Below, in pieces: positions 1 through 7,869 of a stretch of DNA of 9,431 nt (position 1 is the first letter of the stretch; each line of letters starts with the position of its first letter). Source of the stretch: Spirochaetia bacterium. GTDB taxonomy: Bacteria; Spirochaetota; Spirochaetia; PWKH01. The notes beneath the pieces are model-generated. The model was not told the origin of the DNA, did no database searches, and saw only the letters and a program-made list of their open reading frames with translations. The translations under genes were made by a program, and so were the position numbers. The DNA lies in NCBI GenBank assembly GCA_021736545.1, contig JAIPFS010000041.1, positions 1 to 9,431 of the forward strand. The letters run 5' to 3'.

Positions 1-1732
1 CTTTTATATCAACAGTAAAATAGCCTTTTCGCAGAAACTGCACATGCTCACCAGGCTGTTTCTCCATTAAGGAAGGCTCCAGCTTGCAGGACTTGAGAAT
101 CTGAATAGACTCAGGGTTAATATCATCAAGAAAATTACCAGTCTTTTCGCCAGGATTCTCACTGCTGAACAGCGTACTGTACATACGAACATCAGTTTCA
201 AAAGCATGTGCGGCGGATACCCAGTGACTGGTGCCCTTCACCTTTCTGCCGTCATCTGTCCAGCCTCCCCGTGAAGCTGGATCATAGGTGCAGATGATTT
301 CCTGAACTTCCCCATTTTCATCGGTTTTATAATCAACGCAAGTAATATAATAGGCATGTTTTAATCGAACTTCACGCCCCGGAGCCAGGCGAAAGTACTT
401 TTTCGGCGGATCAATCATAAAATCATCCCGCTCAATGTATAACTCGCGGGAAAAAGGAATTTTGCGGGTTCCCATGGATTCATCCTCGGGATTATTTACT
501 CCCTCCAGCCACTCCTCTGTATGTTCCGGATAGTTCTGAATAATAACACGAACAGGATCAAGTACAGCCATAGCTCTAGCCGCCTTTTTATTCAAATCTT
601 CTCGCACGCAATGTTCCAGGAGCGCAAACTCAACTGTGCTGTTAGTTTTGGCAACACCGATACGCTCAGAAAAATCTCGTATAGCAGCCGGTGTATATCC
701 TCGGCGCCTGATACCGGATATTGTAGGCATCCTCGGATCATCCCAAGACTCCACATAGTTCTCTTTTACCAGCTGAAGCAGTTTCCTTTTGCTCATAATT
801 GTATATGTCAAGTTAAGCCGGGCAAATTCAATCTGCTGCGGTTCGTGTTCAGTCAGAGAAGTTTCGTGTACAGTCCAATCATACAAAGGTCTATGATCCT
901 CAAATTCCAAAGTGCAAATTGAATGAGTTATTCCTTCAAGGGCATCAGAAAGAGGGTGGGTGAAATCATACATAGGGTAAATACACCAAGTGCTGCCGGT
1001 TCGCGGATGCGAAGCATGTTTTATACGGTAAATTGCCGGATCCCGCATATTTAAATTTGGAGAGTTCATATCGATTTTTGCTCTGAGAATAAATTTCCCA
1101 TCCTCGTGAATCCCTTCTTTCATCTCTTTAAACAGTTTTACATTTTCTTCGATGGATCTTTCCCGGTCAGGGGAGGGTTTTCCCGGTTCTGTCAGTGTTC
1201 CGCGGTATGCTCTTATCTCCTCTGGAGACAGACTGTCCACATACGCTTTTCCGTCTTTAATTAACTGCAGCGCAGCCGAATAGATCTCTTCAAAATAGTC
1301 AGAAGCGAAATATATGCGTTCTCCCCAGTCAAATCCAAGCCAGGCGACATCTTTTTCTATTGATTCAATATACTCCATCTCCTCTTTTTCCGGGTTTGTA
1401 TCATCAAAACGAAGATGGCATATACCCTGATACTTTTCGGCAAGACCAAAATTGAGGCATATTGATTTTGCATGACCCATATGGAGATATCCGTTCGGTT
1501 CCGGAGGGAAACGGGTAATAACTGTATCACGTTTACCGCTTTCCAGATCCTGTTCTATGATGCGTTCAATAAAATTGAGGGAACGCTTTTCCTCAGCAGC
1601 CCTTTCTCCCTCAGCTGCTGCATTTTCTTTGGCGGTTCTGCTCCCTTTGTCATTTTTACGTACTGCAGAATTGCTGCTGTCGTTGGCGTGAGTATCAGCA
1701 TGATTATTCTTTGATTCATAGGAATGTGGCAT
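1..1732 (-). CDS. glnS: Glutaminyl-tRNA synthetase (3' end cut by window edge)
   Basis: Class I aminoacyl-tRNA synthetase that charges tRNA-Gln with glutamine in the cytoplasm. The reading frame is open from an ATG at 1732 to the left edge, giving 577 codons. Seen: ATP-binding motif [17 protein letters not shown] at about residues 74-90 (HIGH appears as HMGH), the [10 protein letters not shown] block, the [11 protein letters not shown] and [12 protein letters not shown] blocks that separate GlnRS from GluRS, the second ATP motif MSKRK at 313-317, and the C-terminal beta-barrel anticodon-binding region ([16 protein letters not shown]). Compared with remembered E. coli GlnRS, only about 25-30 C-terminal residues are off the window. 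The start is supported by GGAG about 8 nt upstream; no other ATG, GTG or TTG lies in frame before the conserved [15 protein letters not shown] block at residue 53. The protein therefore has about 43 extra hydrophilic N-terminal residues. It is divergent from rarD. GltX is excluded by the GlnRS-specific blocks. Confidence 0.96.
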   Translation of the reverse strand, partial: MPHSYESKNNHADTHANDSSNSAVRKNDKGSRTAKENAAAEGERAAEEKRSLNFIERIIEQDLESGKRDTVITRFPPEPNGYLHMGHAKSICLNFGLAEKYQGICHLRFDDTNPEKEEMEYIESIEKDVAWLGFDWGERIYFASDYFEEIYSAALQLIKDGKAYVDSLSPEEIRAYRGTLTEPGKPSPDRERSIEENVKLFKEMKEGIHEDGKFILRAKIDMNSPNLNMRDPAIYRIKHASHPRTGSTWCIYPMYDFTHPLSDALEGITHSICTLEFEDHRPLYDWTVHETSLTEHEPQQIEFARLNLTYTIMSKRKLLQLVKENYVESWDDPRMPTISGIRRRGYTPAAIRDFSERIGVAKTNSTVEFALLEHCVREDLNKKAARAMAVLDPVRVIIQNYPEHTEEWLEGVNNPEDESMGTRKIPFSRELYIERDDFMIDPPKKYFRLAPGREVRLKHAYYITCVDYKTDENGEVQEIICTYDPASRGGWTDDGRKVKGTSHWVSAAHAFETDVRMYSTLFSSENPGEKTGNFLDDINPESIQILKSCKLEPSLMEKQPGEHVQFLRKGYFTVDIK

Positions 1733-1768
1733 TACGGCTCTCCATATAATAATTAGGATACAGAAAAC

Positions 1769-1842
1769 AACATACAATTCATTCAAAATGAGGAATATAT
1801 GAAGTACTGTAATAAACATACAATCTTATGCTATAGTATGTT
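1769..1842. repeat. Three AACATAC half-sites in divergent promoter region
   Basis: AACATACAAT occurs twice in direct orientation (1769-1778 and 1815-1824). The second copy forms an inverted pair with GTATGTT at 1836-1842: 7-bp perfect arms, 14-bp spacer. The right arm runs into the candidate -35 of rarD and the left arm overlaps the candidate -35 of glnS, the geometry of a regulator site. No regulator family is recognised, and such 7-mers are not rare in AT-rich DNA. Confidence 0.4.
1794..1823 (-). promoter_or_regulatory. Candidate promoter for glnS
   Basis: On the minus strand TTGTAT (1823-1818) is followed after 18 nt by TATATT (1799-1794). The -10 matches sigma-70 consensus at 5 of 6 positions but the -35 at only 3. 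A start near 1787 would give a leader of about 55 nt before the ATG at 1732. The -35 overlaps one AACATAC half-site. Tentative. Confidence 0.3.
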
Positions 1843-1868
1843 GAAAACGTAATGGATAGTATCATAAT
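1841..1868 (+). promoter_or_regulatory. Candidate sigma-70 promoter for rarD
   Basis: TTGAAA (1841-1846) and CATAAT (1863-1868) are separated by 16 bp; each matches the consensus hexamer at 5 of 6 positions. The start site would be near 1875, leaving a leader of roughly 60 nt before the ATG at 1938. The -35 overlaps the right arm of the AACATAC/GTATGTT inverted repeat by two bases. Confidence 0.5.
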
Positions 1869-1937
1869 TAATTGTTTTATTCCATAATATTCAGGATAAA
1901 AACCTAAGTACCCGGACAGTGCAGTGAAAGAAAAAAA

Positions 1938-2873
1938 ATGAAAGCAGCAGAGATAGAAACAAAAGAACAGAGCCAGAATACAACTGTTAAAGTTTATTTA
2001 CAGGTTACAGGAGCGTATGTACTCTGGGGGATTCTTCCTGTGTATTGGAAGGGGCTCAAGCATGTTCCCTCCATTGATGTCCTTACTCATAGAATCGTGT
2101 GGTGTGCTGTATGGATAGCTGTTTATGTTATTGTCATACAAAAAAAGAATATCTGGAAAAATGTAGTAAACAGCTGGAAGGAGAATGGGATAGTACCATA
2201 CCTTATGAGTGCAGGAATTGTTGCAGTAAACTGGCTTGCCTATGTCTATGCCGTCCAGAATAACCACATTCTTCAGGCAAGTTTGGGCTATTACATCTGC
2301 CCGATTATAATTGTGCTTATCGGTATTTTTTTATTCCGTGAAAGTATGAGTAAGCTGAAAGGTATTGCCCTCCTGTTCTGTACAGCTGGTGTAGTCTATT
2401 CATCCTTCAGTGTTGAAGGTATTCCATGGCTTTCCCTGCTTATAGCTCTTAGTTTTGCTCTATATGGAATGATAAAGAAGCGTATAGCCGGCAATCCGCT
2501 TACAGCTTTGTTCAGTGATACGCTCCTGCTCAGTCCTTTAGGGGCAGCCCATATGATATATAAATTTTCCATCGGGGAGTCGTATTTTTTTTCTTCATAT
2601 TCAGTAGAGCCTTTTATTACAAGTTCTCTCTTGGCGGGGGCCGGAATCGTCACATTAGTGCCGCTGGTACTGTTTATTGGAGGAGCTATTAAGATTCCCT
2701 ACAATGCAATCGGCTTTATGCAGTTCATTACCCCGACCATGACGTTTATTATTGGTATTTGGATCTACAATGAATCCTTTACCGTGCATGATGCGATTGT
2801 TTTTTCCTGTATATGGGCAGGTGTTTCTGCGTATGTACTTTCCCTGGTTCGTACAAAGGAATATCGGAAGTAA
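1938..2873 (+). CDS. rarD: RarD-family EamA/DMT permease
   Basis: Inner-membrane protein of the drug/metabolite transporter superfamily, RarD branch; about ten hydrophobic segments span most of the 311 residues (E. coli RarD is about 296). Diagnostic RarD blocks seen: YVLWGILPVYWKGL (27-40), LTHRIVW (49-55), VNWLAYVYAVQNNHILQASLGYYICP (two adjoining segments, 97-122), ALSFALYGMIKKRI (170-183), AGIVTLVPLVLF (235-246) and GFMQFITPTMTF (259-270). The two halves are the usual duplicated EamA domains. The transported substrate of RarD is not firmly established; the name comes from a chloramphenicol-resistance phenotype, so no substrate is assigned. The ATG has only a weak GAAAG ribosome site about 8 nt upstream; the first 17 residues are polar and precede TM1. 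It stands alone, divergent from glnS, with 269 bp before the next gene. Confidence 0.92.
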   Translation: MKAAEIETKEQSQNTTVKVYLQVTGAYVLWGILPVYWKGLKHVPSIDVLTHRIVWCAVWIAVYVIVIQKKNIWKNVVNSWKENGIVPYLMSAGIVAVNWLAYVYAVQNNHILQASLGYYICPIIIVLIGIFLFRESMSKLKGIALLFCTAGVVYSSFSVEGIPWLSLLIALSFALYGMIKKRIAGNPLTALFSDTLLLSPLGAAHMIYKFSIGESYFFSSYSVEPFITSSLLAGAGIVTLVPLVLFIGGAIKIPYNAIGFMQFITPTMTFIIGIWIYNESFTVHDAIVFSCIWAGVSAYVLSLVRTKEYRK

Positions 2874-2880
2874 CGCGGAT

Positions 2881-2920
2881 ATATCTTTAAATTATCTTAT
2901 GTATCTATAAATTATCTAAA
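2881..2920. repeat. 20-bp tandem repeat pair A (16/20 identical)
   Basis: Two adjacent 20-bp units, 2881-2900 and 2901-2920, match at 16 of 20 positions around a shared TATCT...TAAATTATCT core. They begin 8 bp after the rarD stop codon and directly adjoin repeat pair B. AT-rich composition makes some chance similarity possible. Confidence 0.55.
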
Positions 2921-2960
2921 AAGTACGGATATCTGTCCATAAGTACTGATATATGTCCAT
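2921..2960. repeat. 20-bp tandem repeat pair B (18/20 identical)
   Basis: Units AAGTACGGATATCTGTCCAT (2921-2940) and AAGTACTGATATATGTCCAT (2941-2960) differ at two positions and abut without a spacer. The period equals that of pair A, although the unit sequences are unrelated. This reads as two local 20-bp duplications in a row. No hairpin or open reading frame goes with them. Confidence 0.75.
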
Positions 2961-3010
2961 ATCAAGTAACAAAAAAGTGACAAAGCAGAAATAAAATGAT
3001 ATATTTTTTT

Positions 3011-3079
3011 CAGTTGCAGTAATCAGTCGCAATAATAATTTACAGCAATAATTTAAAGAAATCAGCTGCAGCAATCAGT
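3011..3079. repeat. Dispersed imperfect repeats upstream of the protease gene
   Basis: CAGTTGCAGTAATCAGT (3011-3027) recurs as CAGCTGCAGCAATCAGT (3063-3079), 15 of 17 identical, 52 bp apart. Between them GCAATAATAATTTA (3029-3042) is echoed by GCAATAATTTA (3045-3055). This may be degraded duplication or paired regulator sites; nothing in the sequence decides between them. Confidence 0.5.
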
Positions 3080-3087
3080 TGAACTGA
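3075..3087. promoter_or_regulatory. 13-bp perfect palindrome, possible operator for the protease operon
   Basis: TCAGTT-G-AACTGA is a perfect inverted repeat with one central base, 56-68 bp upstream of the protease ATG. It contains TTGAAC (3079-3084), a possible -35 box with TTACAT (3102-3107) 17 bp further on as a poor -10 (3 of 6). A repressor or activator at this position could control the protease-uvrB unit. No known binding motif is recognised. Confidence 0.35.
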
Positions 3088-3142
3088 AAAGATGAAATGT
3101 GTTACATAATGACAGTCCGAATTCAGGAGGAGGCAGCTGCAG

Positions 3143-4495
3143 ATGTTTCATAGATTATGGAACAAACTACCTTGGAACAATAAACAATGGACACCGCTTC
3201 AAATTATCAAAGTTGTTTCTCTAGCTGTTATTATCGGTTCATCCGCATATGGAATTTATACCTGGACTAAAGCAGTTCAGCGTCAGCAGGAAAAGAAGGA
3301 GCTGCAGGAAGCCCAGGCTGTACTGGAAGATGAGCTGCGCAGGTCCTATGATCTGCAGTACGGCAGCTCAGGGGTGCTTCAATTCCCGATGACAGAACAG
3401 GGAGACTCTGCACAAAGCCGTATCTTTCAAGGTACCGCTGGAATGGATAGAGCCGCTGTACTTGATGCTAATGAAGAGCTTTCTCAATATGCTGATGATG
3501 AAAAAGAAAATATTCTCGTATATGAGCGATATAATGAATCTGTGGTTAACATTACCACAAGAACATACAGGCTGAATTTCTTCCTGGAGGCAGTCCCCGA
3601 ATCTGGAAGCGGATCAGGATCAATCATTACCAAGGATGGCTACATAGTAACTAATTACCATGTTCTTGAGGAAGCTGATCAAGTTTTTGTGAAATTGTTT
3701 GATGGTACCGTTTATGAAGGTGATGTTGTCGGGAAGGACAGAGAAAGCGATCTTGCCATAATAAAAATTGATCCCAAAGGGAAAAATCTCTCAACTATTC
3801 AGTTCGGAACCTCAGAAAGTATTAAAGTCGGACAGAAAGTTCTTGCCATAGGGAATCCCTTCGGATATGACAGAACCCTCACTACGGGTATCATATCCGG
3901 GCTTGGGAGACCAATTAAAACAGATGACAATCTTATCATGACAGATATGATACAAACAGATGCTTCCATTAATCCGGGAAACTCCGGCGGCCCCTTACTG
4001 GATGGCCATGGTCTCCTCATCGGCATAAATACATCAATATATACACCATCAGGAGGATCCGTAGGAATCGGTTTTGCCGTTCCTATTGATAAGGCGAAAA
4101 GAGTAATAACTGAACTAATAGAAAATGGGAAAGTAACCCGGGGATGGCTTGATATTACACCAGTACAGTTGGACAGCATGATAGTAGAATACGCAAAACT
4201 GCCAGTGAATCAAGGGATCCTTGTTTCAGAAGTGCGAAAAGGCGGACTTGCTGAAGCCGCAGGTTTAAGAGGGGGGGATAATGCCGTGCAGTATGGATCC
4301 TCAGTAATTTATCTCGGCGGAGATATCATCACAAAAGTAGATGGTCAGCAAGTAAACGATTATGCAGACATGTTCAGCGCTCTGGAAGACAATAAACCTG
4401 GAGACAAAGTGGAAGTAGTCATTGTACGCAGCGGAAAGATGAAAACTCTGAACATTGAACTTATTGAAAGACCGGAAGAATATTCTTGGGAATAA
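3143..4495 (+). CDS. Membrane-anchored S1C serine protease (HtrA/DegP/DegS-like)
   Basis: Envelope quality-control protease of the HtrA family, MEROPS S1C, expected to act in the periplasm while tethered to the inner membrane. Order in the 450 residues: basic N-terminus; one hydrophobic segment at about 20-41 that looks like an uncleaved anchor; a charged, probably coiled-coil stretch (43-68); a linker to about 125; a trypsin-like domain with His173 (TNYHV), Asp203 (ESDLAII) and Ser281 (GNSGGPL), so the triad is intact; then one PDZ domain at about 335-440. The PDZ has the [20 protein letters not shown] insertion before DIITKVDG that is common in bacterial HtrA. One anchor and one PDZ resemble DegS in layout, but without phylogeny degS, degP or htrA cannot be chosen. 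The start has AGGAGGAGG (3125-3133) 9 nt upstream. The stop lies 4 bp before the uvrB ATG, so the two genes are probably cotranscribed. Confidence 0.94.
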   Translation: MFHRLWNKLPWNNKQWTPLQIIKVVSLAVIIGSSAYGIYTWTKAVQRQQEKKELQEAQAVLEDELRRSYDLQYGSSGVLQFPMTEQGDSAQSRIFQGTAGMDRAAVLDANEELSQYADDEKENILVYERYNESVVNITTRTYRLNFFLEAVPESGSGSGSIITKDGYIVTNYHVLEEADQVFVKLFDGTVYEGDVVGKDRESDLAIIKIDPKGKNLSTIQFGTSESIKVGQKVLAIGNPFGYDRTLTTGIISGLGRPIKTDDNLIMTDMIQTDASINPGNSGGPLLDGHGLLIGINTSIYTPSGGSVGIGFAVPIDKAKRVITELIENGKVTRGWLDITPVQLDSMIVEYAKLPVNQGILVSEVRKGGLAEAAGLRGGDNAVQYGSSVIYLGGDIITKVDGQQVNDYADMFSALEDNKPGDKVEVVIVRSGKMKTLNIELIERPEEYSWE

Positions 4496-4499
4496 TTAC

Positions 4500-6632
4500 A
4501 TGAATAAAAAAAGCAGCACGAATACATCGAAAAATAATCCGGAAAATCGGGAAAATCAGGAAAATCCGGAAAATCAGGAAAATCAGGAAAACAGCCAGGC
4601 ACAGTCTCCGACTCCTCTCAAAGGAAGTCCCCCGGAAGTCACCCGTTTTGCCGTTTCATCGGAGTACGAGCCCGCTGGTGATCAGGGTGATGCAATTGAA
4701 GCTCTCAGTAAAGGCATATTGGAATACGGATATGATATTCAGACACTCAAAGGAGTAACCGGTTCCGGAAAAACCTACACCATGGCGAAGATCATTGAGC
4801 AGGTGCAGCAGCCGACCCTTGTGCTTTCCCACAACAAAACCCTGGCAGCCCAGCTCTACCGAGAATTCACATCATATTTTCCCAACAATGCAGTCGAATA
4901 TTTTGTCTCCTATTACGATTATTATCAACCTGAAGCCTATGTCCCATCTCGGGATCTCTATATTGAAAAAGATGCTTCCATAAATGATGAAATTGACAGA
5001 ATGCGCCTATCCGCGACATCGTCACTCCTGCAGAGAAATGACGTTATTGTTGTATCAACAGTATCCTGTATATATGGTTTGGGAAGTCCCGCTGCATTTC
5101 ATAATATGCGAATGAGCTTCGAAGTCGGGAAATCAGTTAATCATACCGAATTCATACAGAATCTTATCCGTATGCAGTATGAGCGTAATGATATTCAGCT
5201 GGAACGGGGAAGTTTCCGTATCCGCGGAGATGTGCTTGAAATCTATCCCGCATATCTTAAAGAGGCATACCGTATAGTGTTTTCCTGGGATGAAATTGAG
5301 AGCATATCCCGCATACACCCCATAACCGGAGAAGTGACAGCATCAATGTCCTACTGGACCCTGTATCCGGCAAAACATTTTGTACTCCCCGAAGAACAGA
5401 TAAAAATGGCAATAGCCGATATCCAGAAAGAACTTGAAGAGCAGTACACCTATTTTATGGAAAAAGGGAAAATTGTAGAGGCGGAGCGAATAAAAACTCG
5501 CACTGAGTACGACCTTGAAATGCTTCAGGAGATGGGATACTGCTCGGGAATAGAAAATTATTCCCGTCCCCTCAGCGGTCGAGCCCCCGGTGAAAGACCT
5601 GCAGTGCTTCTCGATTATTTCCCTGATGAATATCTTACCTTTATCGATGAATCCCACGTGACGCTGCCCCAGGTGCGCGGCATGTATGAAGGAGACCGTT
5701 CCCGCAAGCAGAATCTAGTAGAATATGGATTTAGGCTCCCATCGGCTTTGGATAACAGACCTTTAATCCTGGCAGAGTTTGAAGAGATAGTGGATAAGCG
5801 TATCTACGTATCCGCAACACCGGGGCCGAAAGAGCATGAACAGTCTAAAGCTGTGGTTGAACAAATTATACGTCCCACTGGACTTCTGGACCCTGAAATT
5901 GACATACGCCCTACAACCGGCCAAATAGAGGATCTTTATAGTGAAATACAGAAAAGAACTGTGAACAACGAAAGAATCCTGGTTACAACGCTCACAAAGA
6001 AGATGTCAGAAGACCTCACAGACTACCTGGCGGGCATAGGCGTAAAAGTGCGCTATCTTCACTCAGAAATTGAGACCATCGAGCGGGTGGAACTGCTCAG
6101 AGACCTCAGGAATGGTGATTTTGATGTGCTCATAGGAATTAATCTTCTGCGTGAAGGATTAGACCTTCCGGAAGTCTCCCTTGTAGCCATCCTTGATGCA
6201 GATAAAGTAGGTTTCCTCCGTTCAGCAACATCCCTCATTCAAACCATAGGACGCGCCGCAAGAAACGTAAACGGAAAGGTCATCATGTACGCTGATGCCT
6301 ATTCAGATGCAATGAAGCAAGCCGTTCAGGAAACAAATCGCCGTCGAAAAATACAGAAAGCCTATAACGATACGCATAACATCACCCCGAAATCCATACA
6401 TAAAGCCATACAGAACATTCTAGAACGAAAAGTCAAGGAAGAGCGGGAAACTGAAGAGACCAATATAGAAGTCCTGAAAGGCGGCTATAATATTTTGGAA
6501 AAATCTGAACGGGAAAAATACATTAAACAGCTTGAAAAACTGATGCTGGAATACGCCAAAGATATGGAGTATGAAAAAGCCGCTGCAGTACGGGATGAAA
6601 TTGAGAATATAAAAAAAATGCAATTAAGCTGA
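4500..6632 (+). CDS. uvrB: Excinuclease ABC subunit B, UvrB helicase
   Basis: DNA-damage verification subunit of UvrABC nucleotide-excision repair, cytoplasmic. Using the ATG at 4500 the protein has 710 residues (about 660-680 is usual). Seen: tail with the PEN/REN/QEN repeat (14-31), Q-motif region [14 protein letters not shown] (53-66), Walker A GVTGSGKT (85-92), the beta-hairpin region [20 protein letters not shown] (138-157), Walker B FIDESH (381-386), SATPGP (about 438-443), helicase motif [11 protein letters not shown] (581-589) and a C-terminal UVR domain (about 670-707) that contacts UvrC. An in-frame TTG at 4455, inside the protease gene, would add 15 residues; the ATG is preferred because it lies just past the upstream stop with GGGA 8 nt ahead. 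The conserved GDQP is GDQG here (Gly63). uvrA and uvrC are not in the window. Confidence 0.97.
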   Translation: MNKKSSTNTSKNNPENRENQENPENQENQENSQAQSPTPLKGSPPEVTRFAVSSEYEPAGDQGDAIEALSKGILEYGYDIQTLKGVTGSGKTYTMAKIIEQVQQPTLVLSHNKTLAAQLYREFTSYFPNNAVEYFVSYYDYYQPEAYVPSRDLYIEKDASINDEIDRMRLSATSSLLQRNDVIVVSTVSCIYGLGSPAAFHNMRMSFEVGKSVNHTEFIQNLIRMQYERNDIQLERGSFRIRGDVLEIYPAYLKEAYRIVFSWDEIESISRIHPITGEVTASMSYWTLYPAKHFVLPEEQIKMAIADIQKELEEQYTYFMEKGKIVEAERIKTRTEYDLEMLQEMGYCSGIENYSRPLSGRAPGERPAVLLDYFPDEYLTFIDESHVTLPQVRGMYEGDRSRKQNLVEYGFRLPSALDNRPLILAEFEEIVDKRIYVSATPGPKEHEQSKAVVEQIIRPTGLLDPEIDIRPTTGQIEDLYSEIQKRTVNNERILVTTLTKKMSEDLTDYLAGIGVKVRYLHSEIETIERVELLRDLRNGDFDVLIGINLLREGLDLPEVSLVAILDADKVGFLRSATSLIQTIGRAARNVNGKVIMYADAYSDAMKQAVQETNRRRKIQKAYNDTHNITPKSIHKAIQNILERKVKEERETEETNIEVLKGGYNILEKSEREKYIKQLEKLMLEYAKDMEYEKAAAVRDEIENIKKMQLS
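4539..4592 (+). repeat. Six-copy 9-bp coding repeat in uvrB N-terminus
   Basis: Six consecutive 9-bp units of the form CNGGAAAAT (variants CCGGAAAAT, CGGGAAAAT, CAGGAAAAT, last one CAGGAAAAC) encode [18 protein letters not shown], residues 14-31 of UvrB. The unit is a multiple of three, so copy-number change would alter tail length without breaking the frame. The same run read on the other strand produces a spurious FPD-repeat reading frame. Confidence 0.93.
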
Positions 6633-6703
6633 TGCCTCCGTCATCGAATACGGCCATGCTGCTGCAGATTCACTGCACGATGATCAAATAATGGTAATAC
6701 AAA

Positions 6704-6739
6704 CTATCGGCAAAAGAGAACTCCTTAGTTACCTGATAG
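6704..6739 (-). terminator. Weak candidate terminator hairpin after the ABC ATPase gene
   Basis: On the minus strand, 5 nt after the ATPase stop, CTATC-A-GG pairs with CCGATAG (one bulged base), enclosing an inner AACT/AGTT stem with an AAGG loop; TTTGTATT follows. The interior loop is asymmetric and the T-tract is interrupted, so strength is doubtful. No better terminator is seen for the convergent uvrB gene in this 112-bp gap. Confidence 0.35.
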
Positions 6740-6744
6740 AATTC

Positions 6745-7869
6745 TTATAGGATGAGCGAATCATATCTCCTTGCATACAAGGTATATGAATCCTTCTTCG
6801 CCGGTAAATTACTAATAAACACGGTAATATCATATCCATGCCACGAAAAAATTGCCTGATAAAAAGGTCCCCGGTAAACAGCTTTTTTTAAAACAGCATC
6901 ATAAAATATATTGAATTCAGCTTTCTGACCCTCCGGAGGAGGATCGAGGGAGAAATTTTCGGGTCTTATAAAGAGGTAATGATCCTTTTCGCCATTTGCA
7001 GAACAAGGCTGAAACCTCTCAGTTCTTTGTGAAGCATCGTACATAACAGAGCCGTAAAAAATCTGATCATAATCATCTGCTGAATCTTTTGCTAAGTGCT
7101 CTGCCTCTTTTTCTCCTTTGTCAGTATCAAAGTGCTGTGTATCGCAATGAACGGGAATAATTGATGAATCGCCGATGAATGTTCCGGAAAACAGCGTCTC
7201 CGGACGACGATAAATGTCTTCAGGTGCCCCTTCCTGCTCCGTACGGCCGGAATTCATCACAATGATTTTATCACTGATAGAAAGGGCTTCATCCTGATCA
7301 TGGGTCACATATACAGTTGTTATATGCAGCTCCTGCTGTATTCTCTGAATCTCCTCCCGAAGCCGCAATCTGAGCTTTGCATCAAGAGCGGAAAGTGGTT
7401 CATCCAGCAGCAGCAGTTCAGGATTCGGGGCAAGAGCTCTCGCTAAAGCGACACGCTGCTGTTCACCCCCGGACAAAAGCGCGCATGATCGATTTTCATA
7501 ATTATCCAGCCCCACTAAACGAAGAAGTTCAAATACCCGTTCTCGTATCTCAGCCCGGGAATATTTTCTTACCCGCAAACCATAAGAAATGTTCTGGTAT
7601 ACACTCATATTGGGAAATAATGCGTAATTCTGAAAAACCAGACCGATGTTTCTGCTCCAAGTCGGAATTCCCGTCAACTCCTTGTTATTCAGGGTGATGC
7701 TTCCGTAATCCGGGTTCTCTATTCCTGTAATAAGGGAAAGCGTAGTGCTCTTCCCGCATCCCGAAGGACCAAGCAGAGACACGAGAGTCCCTGATTCAGC
7801 GGTTAAAGAGATCTCCAAATTGAATTCAGGGTACGTTTTCTTAAGCGATTCTACCGTTAATGTACTCAC
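6745..7869 (-). CDS. ABC importer ATP-binding subunit with C-terminal TOBE-like domain (thiamine/Fe3+/polyamine-type)
   Basis: Cytoplasmic ATPase energising the permease encoded just upstream. The ATPase domain (about 1-235) is complete: Walker A GPSGCGKST (34-42), Q-loop Gln80, signature LSGGEQQRV (132-140), Walker B LLLLDEP (152-158), D-loop SALD and switch His190. The remaining 140 residues contain an acidic low-complexity insert (about 245-295), then YLFIRPENFSL (298-308) and further strands typical of the TOBE domain in PotA/FbpC/CysA-type ATPases. Total is 374 residues, whereas enterobacterial ThiQ is about 230 and lacks this domain. The start is GTG at 7869 with AAGGAG (7880-7875) 5 nt before it; the ATG two bases upstream is out of frame and stops at once. 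The gene begins 15 bp after the permease stop, so they form one operon. The substrate is inferred only from the permease. Confidence 0.9.
   Translation of the reverse strand: MSTLTVESLKKTYPEFNLEISLTAESGTLVSLLGPSGCGKSTTLSLITGIENPDYGSITLNNKELTGIPTWSRNIGLVFQNYALFPNMSVYQNISYGLRVRKYSRAEIRERVFELLRLVGLDNYENRSCALLSGGEQQRVALARALAPNPELLLLDEPLSALDAKLRLRLREEIQRIQQELHITTVYVTHDQDEALSISDKIIVMNSGRTEQEGAPEDIYRRPETLFSGTFIGDSSIIPVHCDTQHFDTDKGEKEAEHLAKDSADDYDQIFYGSVMYDASQRTERFQPCSANGEKDHYLFIRPENFSLDPPPEGQKAEFNIFYDAVLKKAVYRGPFYQAIFSWHGYDITVFISNLPAKKDSYTLYARRYDSLIL

Noticed and set aside
521..922. Plus-strand open frame of 133 codons inside glnS
   Set aside because: It lies antisense to a glnS segment with unbroken GlnRS similarity, has no recognisable motif and no ribosome site of note.
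2922..2946. AGTAC/GTACT inverted repeat as a rarD terminator
   Set aside because: The arms are five bases with a long loop, no T-run follows, and the match is explained by the 20-bp tandem repeat.
3799..4179. Minus-strand open frame of 126 codons within the protease gene
   Set aside because: It is antisense to the catalytic domain, whose triad and motifs are intact on the plus strand.
4455..4499. TTG at 4455 as the uvrB start
   Set aside because: It needs a rare start and a 41-bp overlap with the protease gene; the ATG at 4500 sits 4 bp after the stop with a plausible ribosome site.
4360..4602. Minus-strand frame with an FPD repeat (FPDFPDFPD)
   Set aside because: It is the antisense reading of the 9-bp repeat in uvrB; the repeat makes every frame look periodic.
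6663..6677. TGCAG-ATTCA-CTGCA hairpin after uvrB as a terminator
   Set aside because: It has only five base pairs and no T-tract follows.
7377..7697. Plus-strand open frame within the ATPase gene
   Set aside because: It is antisense to the Walker A to signature region of a complete ATPase domain.
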